From assembly GCF_902686445.1 (NCBI RefSeq), contig NC_062221.1:40511075-40575074 (forward strand): 64,000 nt of DNA. The letters run 5' to 3'. The position numbers and the translations under genes were made by a program. Positions 53,242-64,000 of the stretch are shown here, one piece after another; position 1 is the first letter of the stretch; every line of letters begins with the position of its first letter. Below the pieces are notes generated by a model, which worked only from the letters and a program-made list of their open reading frames with translations, was not told where the DNA came from and searched no databases. The DNA comes from Sciurus carolinensis. Lineage: Eukaryota; Chordata; Mammalia; Rodentia; Sciuridae.

Positions 53242-54962
53242 TAGAAGAAGAAGACAGGGCCTTATATAGACTGACTTTCTTATTGAATATCCACCATAAC
53301 CTGTCATTGAACAATCTAAAACAGTCATGGGTCTGGTTTGGTGGAGTTGGTTTGATAAATGAGCACACACACAAACATATACCTTTATAAAATACCATCA
53401 GTGCCTCCTGCTAATCCTAAATCCCTACACACCTGAACGCATGTATGCCATGAGATAAATGCTGGTAGAAAAAAAATTTACAGCCCCACACATTCACTAA
53501 ATTTGCGTAAGCACTTTCAAGAATGGAAGTCTCCGCTTGGGGCGGGGTATTTTTTCCCCTTCCTTTCCCTCAAATCAAGAGATATATTTTATAATCTACA
53601 GCTAGCTCACTGGCAAATCTCCATTCTTTTCAACCTGACAGACTGTTTGTCAGTTAAACTCCCCTTGTCATGTATCCCTACCACTGCCAACTCATGCACG
53701 GAGACCTTCACTTTTACTGCTACCACTTGCACCCTATGCAACCTTTGTCATTGATCACTGATCCGATCCAGTGCCCACATGTTCTTCAAGTGCCTACACA
53801 AGTAATGAGGTACTTGTGGTGTAAAATTAAACTGTCAACTGTCAGCGATTGATAACCACAGTGAGAGCTGACCTAGAACACCTGCACCAGTGGCCAAGAC
53901 AGGTGTGACATGTTTGATCGCTGAGGCCTGCTAGTCAGTGTGACCCAGTGCTGTCCCTCCATGGACTTTGCTTGCATTTCAGCCTCCCAGCTTTCCTGCA
54001 TCCCTCAATGAGCATCCCCAGGTCACAGAAACCACTCTCACAGCCAATTTGGGCAGCTGGTTCGAGTGGTTGTGAAAGCAGATCTCAAGTCAGCAGGTTG
54101 GTTTGAAAGTAATATGGCCTAGAGATTTTCAAAGGTGGCATCTGGCTTCAGCCTGGTGGTTTTTCTCCCACATTCCTCCAGGTGCCCTTTTAAAGCAGAT
54201 CTTGGTCCAGGCTTCGCATGCACCAATCTCCCTCTATTGGTGTTTGCAGGCATGTGCCAGTGTGCCTGGCAGACGGGCCTTCCCTTCAGGGCAGGCACAC
54301 AGCAATCATAGAGTCTGGTGGAAGAATGAAGCAGTCCTAATGGAACTGCCTTATGGCTCTGAGCATTTGCTTGAAGGCATTTAAGTTGAACTAGCTCACA
54401 TTCTGTTAAAGCGCCATAAATGCAAGCTTGTCCTACTCAGATGTAATTGAATAACCAGCACAAAGGAAAAAAAAACATGTTCTGCTCTGACTACAACAGT
54501 TGTTAGCCAGCACTATTGCACAGCATTTACTGTTTTTATTCAAGAGTTTTATTATTTAAACAAGTGATGAACTTTTCTTTTAACCTTAAGCAAAAATGCA
54601 CTTAAGGACCTAAAACCTCCTTTGTGAAAAATCTGAGAAGCATGATGGGATTCTCATCCCATTTCGCCATCCCACCCCCACCAAACAGTTGCACTATATT
54701 AAGTTCATGTGATGAGAAGATAAAAATCTATTAACTTTCTGCTGACCTTATCGACACAGGAATCTCTGCAGACATTACAAAAGCCATATCTCTTCTGACT
54801 TTTACATCCAGAACCTCATGCTCCAAGGTCCCAAACCAAATGTAAAATCTTCATGATGAGTGAGACCCTGACACCAATTCAGATTCCAGGCTAGCTAGCT
54901 TGCAGTCGATGGAAGCTCCTCTGGGGCACAGAGGCTGGCCTTTACTTTGCATTTGACTTGAG
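53242..54962. other. Unassigned, repeat-poor
   Basis: No gene. 54370-54570 has features of a conserved element (repeat-free, with GTAATTGAATAA and TTTATTATTTAAAC) without proof. Open frames reach 93 codons but match nothing. Confidence 0.4.
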
Positions 54963-54966
54963 GGGC

Positions 54967-55000
54967 TTTTTTTTTTCTTTCTTTCTTTCTTTTTTCTTTT

Positions 55001-55030
<30 letters not shown>
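54967..55030. repeat. Pyrimidine-rich (CTTT)n and poly-T tract
   Basis: T runs interspersed with CTTT units, ending in about 25 T. It could be the reverse tail of a retroposon, but no SINE or LINE body follows. Confidence 0.85.
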
Positions 55031-55031
<1 letters not shown>

Positions 55032-56110
55032 GCCATATGCTACTGGGGACTCTGAATCAAAACTATTTCACGCGGACCATATGTTATGAGAAACGCATGA
55101 TGGAAAGTGAACGGCTAGAAGTTGCCCCATATCACTGGGTGATGTATTACAAACATAATTAAATCTGAGTAATGTGCAGTGTTATTTCAGTTAATCATTT
55201 CTTTTTTCAATTTAAGCAAGGAAAACATAGCCCAATTTCCAAATTACATACCAAAGTCCAGATAAGCTAAAAGCAAATTAGTCGGAGAGGAATGAAACAA
55301 GAACTGTACAACATTGTTTAAGCTCCCGTAAAAGGTTTTGGTATATTTGAAATATGTTGGCAAGAAGGTGACAAATGATAGTCTTTGTAAATAAGAGGTT
55401 TAAAACACTACTCATTTCCTTTTGAACTAACAATGAATTCAGACCAGCCCAACTTATAAACAAGATGCAAGTGGAAAAAAAAAAAAAAAAAAAACACTTG
55501 TGTGTTGATCGTTTGGGACTCAGCATGCATTGCCATAGAGATTTCATTATCAATAGCTGCTAGGTTTCCAGGCTAGCCCACAAAGTCCAGTTGTTCCTGA
55601 AATTTGGTATTTCTTCTGTGCCTTTACAGAATTAGTTGGAGGGAGAACTGACAATGTATTCCAAATTCAACTCAATTCAGTAATCAGTTCAAATCAATTC
55701 AATTTATTCAGTCTCTCCTGTTTTCCCAGGATGAACAGATTACTATGCTTCCCCAGAGGAGGCAACTTCTCTGATCCCAAATGCCCTCCAGCTAAAGGAA
55801 ATCATTCTCTGTTCTATGCCCTCAGAACATTTGTCTCTACTTTCTCATCACTTTCTACCTAAACTACAGCTATTTGTGAACTGAGCTACTTCACTGGTAA
55901 ATTTTTTCCACATCCTAGTTCCAAGGCTTGAATTTGGCAGATTCTAAGTATATGTGAATCAATGCTTGAGTAAATGAAGAAATACAGTCTACTAAGACGG
56001 TCAAACATTTTTTTTTCCCTCAGTGGCACTGGGAATCATGGTAGTTGGCTGAGGTGGAGAAGGGAAGAATATGATGATGATGATGAAAAAGATGAAGATA
56101 ATAATGGCAA
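55031..56110. other. Unassigned, AT-rich
   Basis: A run of about 22 A lies at 55473-55493. 55665-55710 repeats CAATTCAA-like words irregularly. A (GAT)n run lies at 56072-56085. No gene. Confidence 0.4.
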
Positions 56111-56205
56111 AAAATATTTATTGTGCTTTTTCCTTATGACATGCATTAGTCTTAGCACTTTATAAGTATTGACCAATTCAATTCATGACAATTCTGTTAG
56201 ATTTT
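56111..56205 (-). repeat. MIR fragment, reverse
   Basis: 'AAATATTTATTGTGCTTTTT', 'AGTCTTAGCACTTTATAAGT' and 'CAATTCAATTCATGACAATT' follow the reverse MIR 3' half. Confidence 0.55.
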
Positions 56206-56315
56206 ATATTATCTTATATATTATATAATTTATATAAGATATATTTTATGTGATATATGTGTGTATTTTATATATATATACACACAAATATTCATAAAAT
56301 ATATAATATATATTA
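56206..56315. repeat. AT-rich low-complexity DNA
   Basis: TATATTA/TTATATAA words, nearly no G or C; includes TCTTATATA ... TATATAAGA as an inverted repeat. Confidence 0.8.
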
Positions 56316-56447
56316 TGGGTGTATGGGGGGGTAATTGTCCATATTGTCCATGTTGGCTTTCCATCATTTATTCATTCATCAGATACTCATACACCCACAG
56401 ACCCACAGAAAGGGCAGAAGTGTAGTAAGAAATGTGTGATGGGAGTA

Positions 56448-56530
56448 CACACGCACACACACACACACACACACACACGCATACACACATATGTATGTAT
56501 ACATGTAGGTAGGTAGGTAGGTAGGTAGAT
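56448..56530. repeat. (CA)n then (GTAG)n microsatellites
   Basis: About 14 CA units to 56478, a mixed CATATGTATGTA stretch, then GTAG units (56505-56527). Confidence 0.92.
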
Positions 56531-56679
56531 AGAATCAGACTTTAAAGATAGGAATACTGAGCACAGAGACATTAAACAATTTTTTCAATTTTTTCACAAA
56601 GAATAATAGGTATTTCTGAATGCCAGAAACATATTTGCTATGTATATGTGCACAAGAGGGAATACATTTCTTCATACAA

Positions 56680-56850
56680 ATCTTCTTTTATTTATTAGTG
56701 CCTTTTAGTTATACATAATATATATAATATATATAATATATAAGCATGGAAAATAATTTGCTCTTATTCAGTCCCCACTACTTCCCCTTTCCCTCCTCAT
56801 TCTTCCTCCCACTGTTCTCTTTTCTCTACTCTATTGATTTTTCTCACAAA
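56680..56850 (-). repeat. L1-derived 3' fragment, squirrel type, reverse
   Basis: 'TTTTATTTATTAGTGCCTTT', 'TAGTTATACATAATATATAT', 'AGCATGGAAAATAATTTGCT', 'TTCAGTCCCCACTACTTCCC' and the CCTCCT-rich end fit a repeat I associate with squirrel L1 ends. The AT core has expanded. Confidence 0.5.
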
Positions 56851-57186
56851 GTTTCTTTTTGCCTCTCTGATCTGCAAAAGAGATGGACCTTCTCAGGCAA
56901 AGGACTCCCCGTTATTTCACTTCTCACTGGTGAACCCGAACATAAGCTGGGAGGGCAGGAACCTTACCAGTCTTATCCACAATCTCCCCAGTCTCTGGAA
57001 CTGGTGCATGGCAGGTATACAAGAGATTTTGGCTTAAACCACTAATCTAGAGTGGATTTTGTTTGCTGAATGAATAACAGTCTGTTTGGGATAATTGTAG
57101 TGCTAAGGATGGGACTATGGACTCAGGTCTCCTCTGTGCATTTTGGAGTTTGGCAGAGAGAGTAAGGCAGGGAGAGGGCCTTCCCA
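56851..57186. other. Unassigned
   Basis: Nothing recognised. Confidence 0.4.
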
Positions 57187-57330
57187 AACTTGCCTTATAA
57201 TAAGAATCACCAACAGCATCTGTTAGAAATCCCTACCCCTAAAGATTTTGAGCCAGTGACCTGAAGTGGAGCCCAGGAATCTGTTTCTATTGATACAACT
57301 GCTGCTCTGGTTTTGGACAGATGCTTCAGG
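57187..57330 (+). repeat. MER5-type hAT fossil
   Basis: 'AATAAGAATCACCAACAGCA', 'TGTTAGAAATCCCTACCCC' and 'AGTGGAGCCCAGGAATCTGT' match the middle of MER5A/B; the terminal repeats are lost. Confidence 0.6.
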
Positions 57331-57965
57331 TGGCTTTGAGCCTGGGAAACCCTAACCAAAGGGTGCCATTTTGTCTCTTCAGATGCCACCTCTGTGGCAG
57401 TTACAGACATGTGCAAATTCCCTAAGAGATGGACAGTCTCTGGCCACAGCCACTGTCTCTTCCCAGAAAAAAACCTGTGCATTGTGCTGAATTGCAACAT
57501 GGAAGGGACTTTGCACTTCAGAATCCTACAGATCTCAACCAGGCTAAATAAAGCTTCCATGGACACATTTCCAACCCCTCTCCTACTCTTTCTGTGAGTA
57601 CATCAATGTCTGCTGAATGAATCAACACTGGAACACCAACATGGGCAAAACAAGCCAGGCAGTTGTGAAGAGCAGAAGAGTTTTGTGAGTCTCAGTTTGG
57701 TGTTGCACATGGTAGCACACAATGACAAACACAAATGATTAATATACCCTGTCCATTGCTTTCCTTCTGACTTGAAGAGCATTCTTACAACAGCTAATAA
57801 TCTCTGAGCCTTGAGACCATTATTTGTCTTTCCTAAAGTACTTGATTTCCTTCATTTTAATAAGACAAGTATGGTGACCTAGGGATCTATAGGATCCTAT
57901 TAGCCCTGCAGATATCTCTCCCTTTCTTTTTCTCATTCTTGGTCTCCCCTTTTCCTTAAGTGTGA
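57331..57965. other. Unassigned
   Basis: Nothing recognised; the 119-codon minus-strand frame 57207-57566 overlaps the MER5 copy and is not a gene. Confidence 0.45.
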
Positions 57966-57966
57966 T

Positions 57967-58152
57967 TTTTTTTTTCTTGGTACTAGGGATTGAATCCAGG
58001 GGCACATTACCACAAATCTACATCCCCATTCTTAATTTTCAGTTTGAGGCAGGGTCTTGCTAAATTGCTCAGGGTGGTCTTGAACTAGCAATCTCCCTGC
58101 CTCAACCTCCCAAATTGCTGGGATTTTAGGTGTGTGTGTCACCACCCGGTCC
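57967..58152 (-). repeat. B1-ID composite SINE (MEN type), reverse, shortened
   Basis: T run, then 'TCTTGGTACTAGGGATTGAA' and 'CTACATCCCCATTCTTAA' (ID half, shortened), then 'GAGGCAGGGTCTTGCTAAAT', 'TTGAACTAGCAATCTCCCTG' and 'GGGATTTTAGGTGTGTGTGT' (B1 half). Part of the ID unit is missing. Confidence 0.88.
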
Positions 58153-58255
58153 AATCTGATAACTTATACCCAGAAATCAGTAAATAACATCAATCTTGGT
58201 TAGGAGAAGTGTAATAGCTGAAAATAATAAAGTCTGCAATTCTCCTAAAGTCTAA

Positions 58256-58487
58256 ATCAGGCTTTCCAAACCATGACACTTTTGACATTTTGAGTCAGAT
58301 AATTCTTTGTTGTCTTGGGTATTGTAAAACATTGAGCAGCATCCCTGGTCTCTACCCACTAGATGCCAGTAGCAAACCTCCCACACAGCCCACTATGAGT
58401 TATGACAAACAAAAATGCCTCCAGATATTGTCAAATGTCCCCTGAGCATCAAAACCCCTTCAGTTGAGAATCACTAATCTGGAAAAA
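58256..58487. repeat. hAT-type DNA transposon fossil, second copy
   Basis: 'TTGACATTTTGAGTCAGATA', 'ATTCTTTGTTGTCTTGGGTA', 'AGCAGCATCCCTGGTCTCTA', 'CCCACTAGATGCCAGTAGCA' and 'AAAAATGCCTCCAGATATTG', ending 'CAGTTGAGAATCACT'. Better preserved than its relative at 48988-49182. Confidence 0.8.
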
Positions 58488-58840
58488 TTTGTTTAACAAT
58501 ATATTATTTAATGGTTAGGTTGGTCAGTATTTGGTACTTATGTGCAAGGATGTATTAATCCATAAAGTTACTTGGATATTAAGTAAAATTGTGAATATAA
58601 GTTTCAAAGAGACTATTGATTCCAAAAGATCCTGACTACCCTTTCAGGTGTAGAGTCTGGTGGACACCAGGCAGATGATGGAATGGAATTTAACACAGCA
58701 GAGATTTTTACAAGAAGAAAAAAAGAAAGAAAGATAAATCAGTTTGGGGAGCACAAAAATTCATGGAATATCTTACTTTTGGCAAAAGCATTCAAAGGTA
58801 GTACACTTTGCCAACATCTTTGCCCTTGGTTGTTTCACTG

Positions 58841-58842
<2 letters not shown>
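58488..58842. other. Unassigned
   Basis: Nothing recognised. Confidence 0.4.

Positions 58843-58872
<30 letters not shown>
58843..58872. repeat. Poly-T run
   Basis: About 29 T in a row, followed by AATTTACGGG; no clear retroposon body attached. Confidence 0.9.
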
Positions 58873-58878
<6 letters not shown>

Positions 58879-60111
58879 GGGTAGTTTTAATCTGTACGTT
58901 CCTGGTTCCTATAATCTACAAATCATCAAAATGCTGTTTTATAAGGGTATCTTATAAGCTTTGATGTCCAAGAAGCCTGGGGGCCCTTTTTTATGTGCTT
59001 ATTTTCTTTTGAACCAGGAAATCATGTTTTGCCAAAAGCAAATGGAACTTGAGCCTCAAAAGATTTGAGTTCCGTTTGAAACACAGAATCTACAAATTCT
59101 CTAAGTTCTCAATTTGACAAAATACATACCCTCGCCTTCCCTCAGACCAAATCCCTCTAGGTTCTATTTTGAATCACAGTTAGCAAACTTCTACATGCCT
59201 CAGGATATCCAGGAGAAAAAGAGGTGGACCACAGGCTGAAATTCTGGTACCACCCTGTTTTGAGCTGGACTCATCATCAAAATACTGTACAAGGTAAGAG
59301 AAGTTAAACGGAAGAGCAGAGAGAAATCAACTAAGCAACGTGTTCTTTGACTTTCTCCAGGTCCAAATCTAGCAAACAAGATATTACATCAAAGTTAAAT
59401 TGTTTACATATTAGAAGACCTGTCCATTTTTTTCCTTACCATTGATTTCCACAGTACAAAAATATTATTCCAGTGGCAAGGATGTAAACCTTATTCATAA
59501 CAGGATTTCAACCACATCCTGAGAACGAAGCATCTCCTTAGATAGTGTGCCCTCATTTATATCGAAGGCATGCTGGTTTTATTTGTCAGTGTTTGTTGAG
59601 GGGTCACAATATCAGGAAGCAGGAGATGGCTCATCAAAGCGTCTCTGCAAGTCCCCACTACTCATCAGTTAGACAGTACCTTGTTTTTAACATCAGGACG
59701 GAAATGCATCTCCCCTGACCCATTGTTAGAAGCTTCCTTCTGTCTTTAAGTTTTTTGGAAAGAGTACTCAGGACTCGACTCCTTTTTTCCAATAGGTAAT
59801 TGTCACTAATTAATGCTCCTGCTGCATACAAGAATGTGGACCTGTGACCCCGAGTAATCTGGGCCTGTATCTCTGGCCTTGGAGCAAGGACACTCTAATC
59901 TCCTGACGCTACCCGTGGGGGCCCAGGTCACAGCCGCAAGGCTTCCCGCTGGGTTCCTGAGCAGGCCTCTCTCTGCTTCAAAGCCAGGGAGTTCAGTGGG
60001 GCAGCCTGACTGCAAGGAGAAGATGGCATCTGGCCAATGGATGCCTTCAGAGGCAAGGAGGGCCTTTCTCTGAAGGTCTGGAGACCTTTCTGCAGAAGCC
60101 AGGGCCTCCGA
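58873..60111. other. Unassigned, repeat-free, GC-richer at its end
   Basis: No gene. 59560-60060 has no recognisable repeat, contains GGTAATTGTCACTAATTAATG and then a GC-richer segment with a few CpGs. Candidate conserved sequence, unproven. Confidence 0.35.
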
Positions 60112-60230
60112 ATTTATTCAGCCCACCTCCATTTACTGGGTACCTACCTGTTTTGTGCCAGGTTGTCTTCTAGACACTGAGAATAAAATGAATAAAACAG
60201 AGTTCCAGCTGGCAAGGAAACAAAACCAGG
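60112..60230 (-). repeat. L2 LINE 3' end, reverse
   Basis: 'CCATTTACTGGGTACCTACC', 'TTTTGTGCCAGGTTGTCTTC' and 'AGACACTGAGAATAAAATGA' match reverse L2. Confidence 0.65.
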
Positions 60231-60427
60231 CCCAAGCCCACTCCCTTGTTAAAATATCCTTTTACATATAACTAGACAGAGTGGTCTTATCTTCCTTTTT
60301 ATTTTTTTAGATTTAATAGGATAAAAACAACAATGTTTGTTATTTTCTCATTAATTAAAAAATGAGAAATATCCATTAATATCCATTACTTTCATTCCTC
60401 TATAAGATTCTTGAGTTGCAAATACTT
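60231..60427. other. Unassigned, AT-rich
   Basis: Nothing recognised. Confidence 0.4.
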
Positions 60428-60584
60428 TGTTGTTGTTTTTTTGTTTTGTTGTGGTGGGGGGGGTTGTTTTGGTTTGGTTTGGTTTGGTTTGGTTTATGTT
60501 TTTGGTACTGCGGCTCAAACCCAAACCCAAGGCTTCTGTTGGGCAAGGAAGGGCTCTATCGTTAAGCTACGTACCCAGCCCCAA
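60428..60584 (-). repeat. ID SINE, reverse, with expanded (TTTGG)n tail
   Basis: The tail side (TTGTTT, GGGGGGG, then about 5 TTTGG units, 60465-60498) precedes a diverged reverse core 'GGTACTGCGGCTCAAACCCA', 'AGGGCTCTATCGTTAAGCTA', 'CGTACCCAGCCCC'. Confidence 0.82.
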
Positions 60585-61234
60585 CTCCATGAGATTCTTC
60601 ATTCACTTTCCCTTCCCTCTCAGCTCCCTTCCTCCCCTCAACCCTCTCTTTCTCTCTCTCCTTTCTACATAGACAAATTAAATATGGGATCTCTATGAGA
60701 ATGACTTCAGGATAAAAATATCCTCTCCCACACCCTTAACAAAACACTAGCTTATTAAGGCATTATAATGCCTATCCAAAATCCCTCACTTAAATGGAGA
60801 TTTAGGTTCTGCTTTTCTTCCAATAGTAGGTCTTTCTCCAAAATCAAGGCTAAGGACTACCTTGTGCATAAACACCATTGGATTAATCCCAACTCAATAA
60901 AAATGACATACAAATGCCCAACTTTTTAAAAAATAAGGAAATGCTTCTAAACTTAAAATAGATAAAACAAAAGGTGCGGTGCTCATTTGTGAAGCAGTGT
61001 TCACATTAACAATGTTAGGTTTCCTTGAAGAACTCTTACCCATGTGCTTCTCAAATGTCAACAGTCATTTGCTTTTCACCATTTAAGAAGAGAGCCCTGT
61101 TTGAGAAACATGGTATAAGCGTGCATTCTGTAATCAAGCAGGTTACATGATGGACTCAAATCTTCCAGATAATAAGCAGTAAGCTTTGCACATTTCTTTT
61201 TGGCTTATACTGCAGCATGCACCCACTTTGGAGA
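60585..61234. other. Unassigned
   Basis: Nothing recognised besides a pyrimidine-rich stretch at 60600-60666. Confidence 0.4.
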
Positions 61235-61455
61235 GAGAGCAAAGCACAGGGCATAGGAAGACTAGAACCTGGCTTCTAAGTTCAAGTTCTTCTCCACCAA
61301 ACTGGGCAAGTCATTCACCCCCTCTGTGCCTCATTTGTCTTATCTATAAAGAGGGGATTAATAACCATTGATTAGAGAAGCTTACATCTCTAAAGCTATT
61401 CTAAAGTTTCTGACCCATAGTAAGCACAACACAAGCGCAAAGCATTATTTATAAA
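61235..61455 (+). repeat. MIR SINE
   Basis: 'ACTAGAACCTGGCTTCTAAG', 'AACTGGGCAAGTCATTCACC', 'CCCTCTGTGCCTCATTTGTC', 'TTATCTATAAAGAGGGGATT' and 'GACCCATAGTAAGCACAACA' follow MIR. Confidence 0.75.
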
Positions 61456-61559
61456 ACACATGGGCTCAAACAAATAGATGATCCTATACTTAATAGAAAA
61501 ACAGACTTGAGATATGTTGGGAATGGTTGAAAATTGGCTCACCTTTCTCAATACGCCTT

Positions 61560-61715
61560 GTACCCAGCACATTCATGTCTCCCCCAGCTGACTATAAGGT
61601 TGTTAACTCAAGAACCCTGTCTTATCCTTCCCAGTATTTCCCACAGGGCCCAATACAGTGCCTTATGGATAGAGGGCCCTTGATGAATATGAGCTCTATG
61701 AATAAACACTAGTGG
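61560..61715 (+). repeat. L2 LINE 3' end
   Basis: 'GCTGACTATAAGGTTGTTAA', 'AAGAACCCTGTCTTATCCTT', 'CCCAATACAGTGCCTTATGG' and a degraded AATGAATAAAC tail match the L2 3' end. Confidence 0.65.
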
Positions 61716-62952
61716 ATTCTTTAGAGAACTGAATTAAAAGGCATTTCTACTAGCATCTTTACCACAAACACTATTGAGCTTACCTATATTTTAGTGATAA
61801 AATGTCTGCTTTATTAACATGGGAAATTTATAATGAACTTGGTAAGCCTTGCTCAGTTCTTTCTAAATGTTAAAAATCAGAAAATATCCTTTAAATCACC
61901 CATACACATACCTGCCAAATTTCCATAGAGATGAACTACTTCATACCTTTATATGCATAATCCAGTTGTTTCTGGAAATCCCACTGATTCCAGGCAACTT
62001 AATTTGGGGCCAGGAGGCATTCCACTGGCACCTTAAAGGGTGTTGCTGGTCTTTTGTTTTGTTTTGTTTTGTTTTCCAATTGCAACTCAAACAATCTTCA
62101 GTAGCTGGTTTCACTCACTCTACAAAAGTGCTGAGTTAATATTTGTTCTTCAAAGTAAATACCAGTATTTCTTGGACTAGATACCATCAACTTTAATTTT
62201 ATTTTTCTCACATAAATGTTAATCAAGAACTAAACAGATAATTTCCTTCTGTCACACAGCAATTTCACTGTGGTGGAACAAAGTGTTATCTTAAGTTTCA
62301 CAGAGCAATTGTTCAATAATTCCTGTTAGTGGCTCCTTTCCAAATCTTTGAGAATGGTGCAGTCTGCCAGCCCTTAAAGCTGGGAGGGAGAAGCCAAGGG
62401 GAGGGTCTCTCTGTCAGTCAAGAGCTCAGCTCCATGGCACACTGGCCATCCTCCCCAGGACCAGCTCCTGCTCATGAGGACAATACCCAAGGCAAGCTGT
62501 CTGTTTGAGGACATTGGGTAGGAAACCTCTCAATGCTGAAAGTGAGCAAAGGGGACTTGAAGGCATCCAGGACAGTTTCAAGTCATCCTAGTTAAGTGAA
62601 CTGAATTTATTAGAAAGTTTGGAGAAGAAGGGATAGGAACTGAGAGAAAGAAATTAATTCCCTGTAATTGAAAAGCAGCACTAAAGATTTCTGCTTCAAC
62701 AAAAAAAATAAAAATAAAATAGAGAGGTGTGTATGCATGTGTGTGTGTGTGTATAAAATATATTTCCACTTACACTACCTACTTCCTGCTAGAAAACCAT
62801 CTACAAAGCCATTCTTTAGAGTTGAACCAACTAATCTTTTCAGATAGACAGCCCAAGGAAACTCTAATACGAGTTTGATACCAACTTCCTCAAGCAAATG
62901 AAATAGGTTTGCTGGACCTCAAATACACAGAACCCTGTGCCCATTTATTTTT
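61716..62952. other. Unassigned, AT-rich, with short simple repeats
   Basis: A (TTTTG)n run lies at 62053-62075 and a (GT)n run at about 62736-62752. No gene; nothing else recognised. Confidence 0.4.
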
Positions 62953-62989
62953 TTAATGTCTATTTAGATAATTAACCCACTTTTAATTT

Positions 62990-63087
62990 TCTTTAGCTGT
63001 TGATGGGCTTTTATTTTATTCATTTATTTATATGTGGTGCTGAGAATCAAATCTAATGCTCTACCACTCAGTCACAACCCCACCCCC
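62990..63087 (-). repeat. ID-derived SINE with tail, reverse
   Basis: 'TTTAGCTGTTGATGGGCTTT' and TTATTTATTTATATG are the tail block; 'GTGGTGCTGAGAATCAAATC' and 'CACTCAGTCACAACCCCACC' the reverse core, shortened by about 25 bp in the middle. The tail may extend left to about 62950. Confidence 0.85.
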
Positions 63088-63359
63088 GTATCCATTTAGG
63101 ATATCAAAATTGACTGTGACACAAATTAACCAAATTTAATAGTTTAAATTAGTGTATAATAGCTTGAAGTTAATAGTCAATTCTACTCTCTAATTTCTTA
63201 TGAAGTTTGGAGGCCTATGACAAGAGAATATAAGGTTATGCCTCTATTTTCATTTGATTTTCTTCCCAGTTCCTCAACACTAACAACAATCGGGCAAACT
63301 CAATATATTTTTTGAAGTTATGGGAGAGGTTTAGTAGAGGAATAGGTCTCCCACCTCAC

Positions 63360-63383
63360 AAAAAAAAAAAAAAAAAAAAAAAA
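63360..63383. repeat. Poly-A run
   Basis: About 24 A, no retroposon body directly before it. Confidence 0.85.
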
Positions 63384-63415
63384 TTCTAGACTTTTTAAAT
63401 TGAAAGACAAAAGTA

Positions 63416-63465
63416 GGGACTGGGGTATAGCTCAGTGATGGAGTATTGGCTTAGCATACGTAGTG
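63416..63465 (+). repeat. ID SINE, 5' fragment only
   Basis: 'AGGGACTGGGGTATAGCTCA', 'GTGATGGAGTATTGGCTTAG' is the first 50 bp of an ID core; the B box half and tail are absent. Confidence 0.75.
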
Positions 63466-64000
63466 CTCACTGAATTAAGAGCCGCCCCAGGTGTTTCACT
63501 CTCCTGCCATGCCAAATGAAGCAAAGAAACTTGAACCCAACACTATAGAGACAACAACCAAAGAAAATCTGAAATCATTTGTAAAACCTGGTCTGTGGTC
63601 ACATTGGTTTTTCTCTTCTGGATAACTTTGGTCTGTAAAGACAAGGTTTGTTCCCCACCTCATATTGGCCAGAATCTAGAGGCTTATGGGAAAAGCCAGA
63701 TAATGAAGGAAGCAAATTTCATACTTATAATGGTTCTATGCTAAGAATGGAAGCTCACCTGATACCAGTCTAAGCTGACCATGGTGCCTTCAGACCATGT
63801 ACTGGGGAGCCTTGACTGGCTTAGCTACTTCTTGGAACAAACAAGGCAAATAGATTTCTATTCTTCATAGACTTTTTCCTTGACCCTCAGCTCCACTGCA
63901 ATGAGCCCTTTCCAACCTCTGATCTCATATGTGGCTCCAAGGCAGACTGGGGCTTTTCTTCCACGCGTCCTAAAGCTCCCTTTACCTTCCTGTTCAGTAC
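63466..64000. other. Unassigned right edge
   Basis: No gene or repeat recognised. It could be part of an old element that continues beyond the window. Confidence 0.35.

Noticed and set aside
1..64000. CRISPR array, toxin-antitoxin, phage or other prokaryotic system
   Set aside because: All repeats are mammalian retroposons, DNA-transposon fossils or microsatellites; there are no operon-like gene arrays.

Overview
This looks like a 64 kb piece of a rodent nuclear genome, most likely from a squirrel-family animal (marmot or ground squirrel type). The evidence is its interspersed repeats. There are several tRNA-derived ID SINEs with the core 'GCTCAGTTGGTAGAGTGC', a second ID-derived SINE with a TTTATTTATTT-type tail, and composite SINEs in which a 7SL-derived B1 unit is joined to an ID unit (the squirrel MEN type). 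There are also 3' ends of L1 copies of a type I associate with squirrels. Older elements shared by all placental mammals (MIR, L2, MaLR LTRs, MER5A-type hAT elements, old L1) fill in between. The species call rests on recognising these repeats, not on a database search.

I find no protein-coding gene. The longest open frames are about 130 codons. They lie on either strand, resemble no family I recognise, and several are simply translations of SINEs, CA/GT microsatellites or GGAA arrays. I see no CpG island, rRNA, functional tRNA, snRNA, CRISPR array or bacterial-type operon. The window is best read as intergenic sequence or the inside of a very large intron.

Layout. 0-10 kb: three-layer nested repeats at the left edge (MIR, then MLT1, then MST-type LTR), an old L1 3' end split by a well-preserved ID SINE, and several MaLR LTRs. 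10-17 kb: mostly unique AT-rich DNA, two degraded L1 fragments and two CA microsatellites. 17-29 kb: squirrel SINEs, many with intact target-site duplications, plus MIRs and two CTCF-like motifs facing each other (15.46 and 20.85 kb). 29-40 kb: a purine-rich region with a 12-unit GGAA array, then mostly unique AT-rich DNA. 40-42 kb: two MER5A copies in opposite orientation around a pair of SINEs. 42-64 kb: unique AT-rich DNA with scattered MIR, L2, hAT, LTR, L1 and SINE copies and microsatellites.

If anything here is functional it is probably regulatory: the repeat-free stretches at about 26.5-26.8, 29.5-29.7, 43.5-44.2, 54.4-54.6 and 59.5-60.1 kb, the CTCF-like sites, and several perfect palindromes. 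I found no convincing undescribed biological system. The repeat boundaries and family names below come from reading by eye and from memory of consensus sequences, so subfamily names should be taken as approximate.
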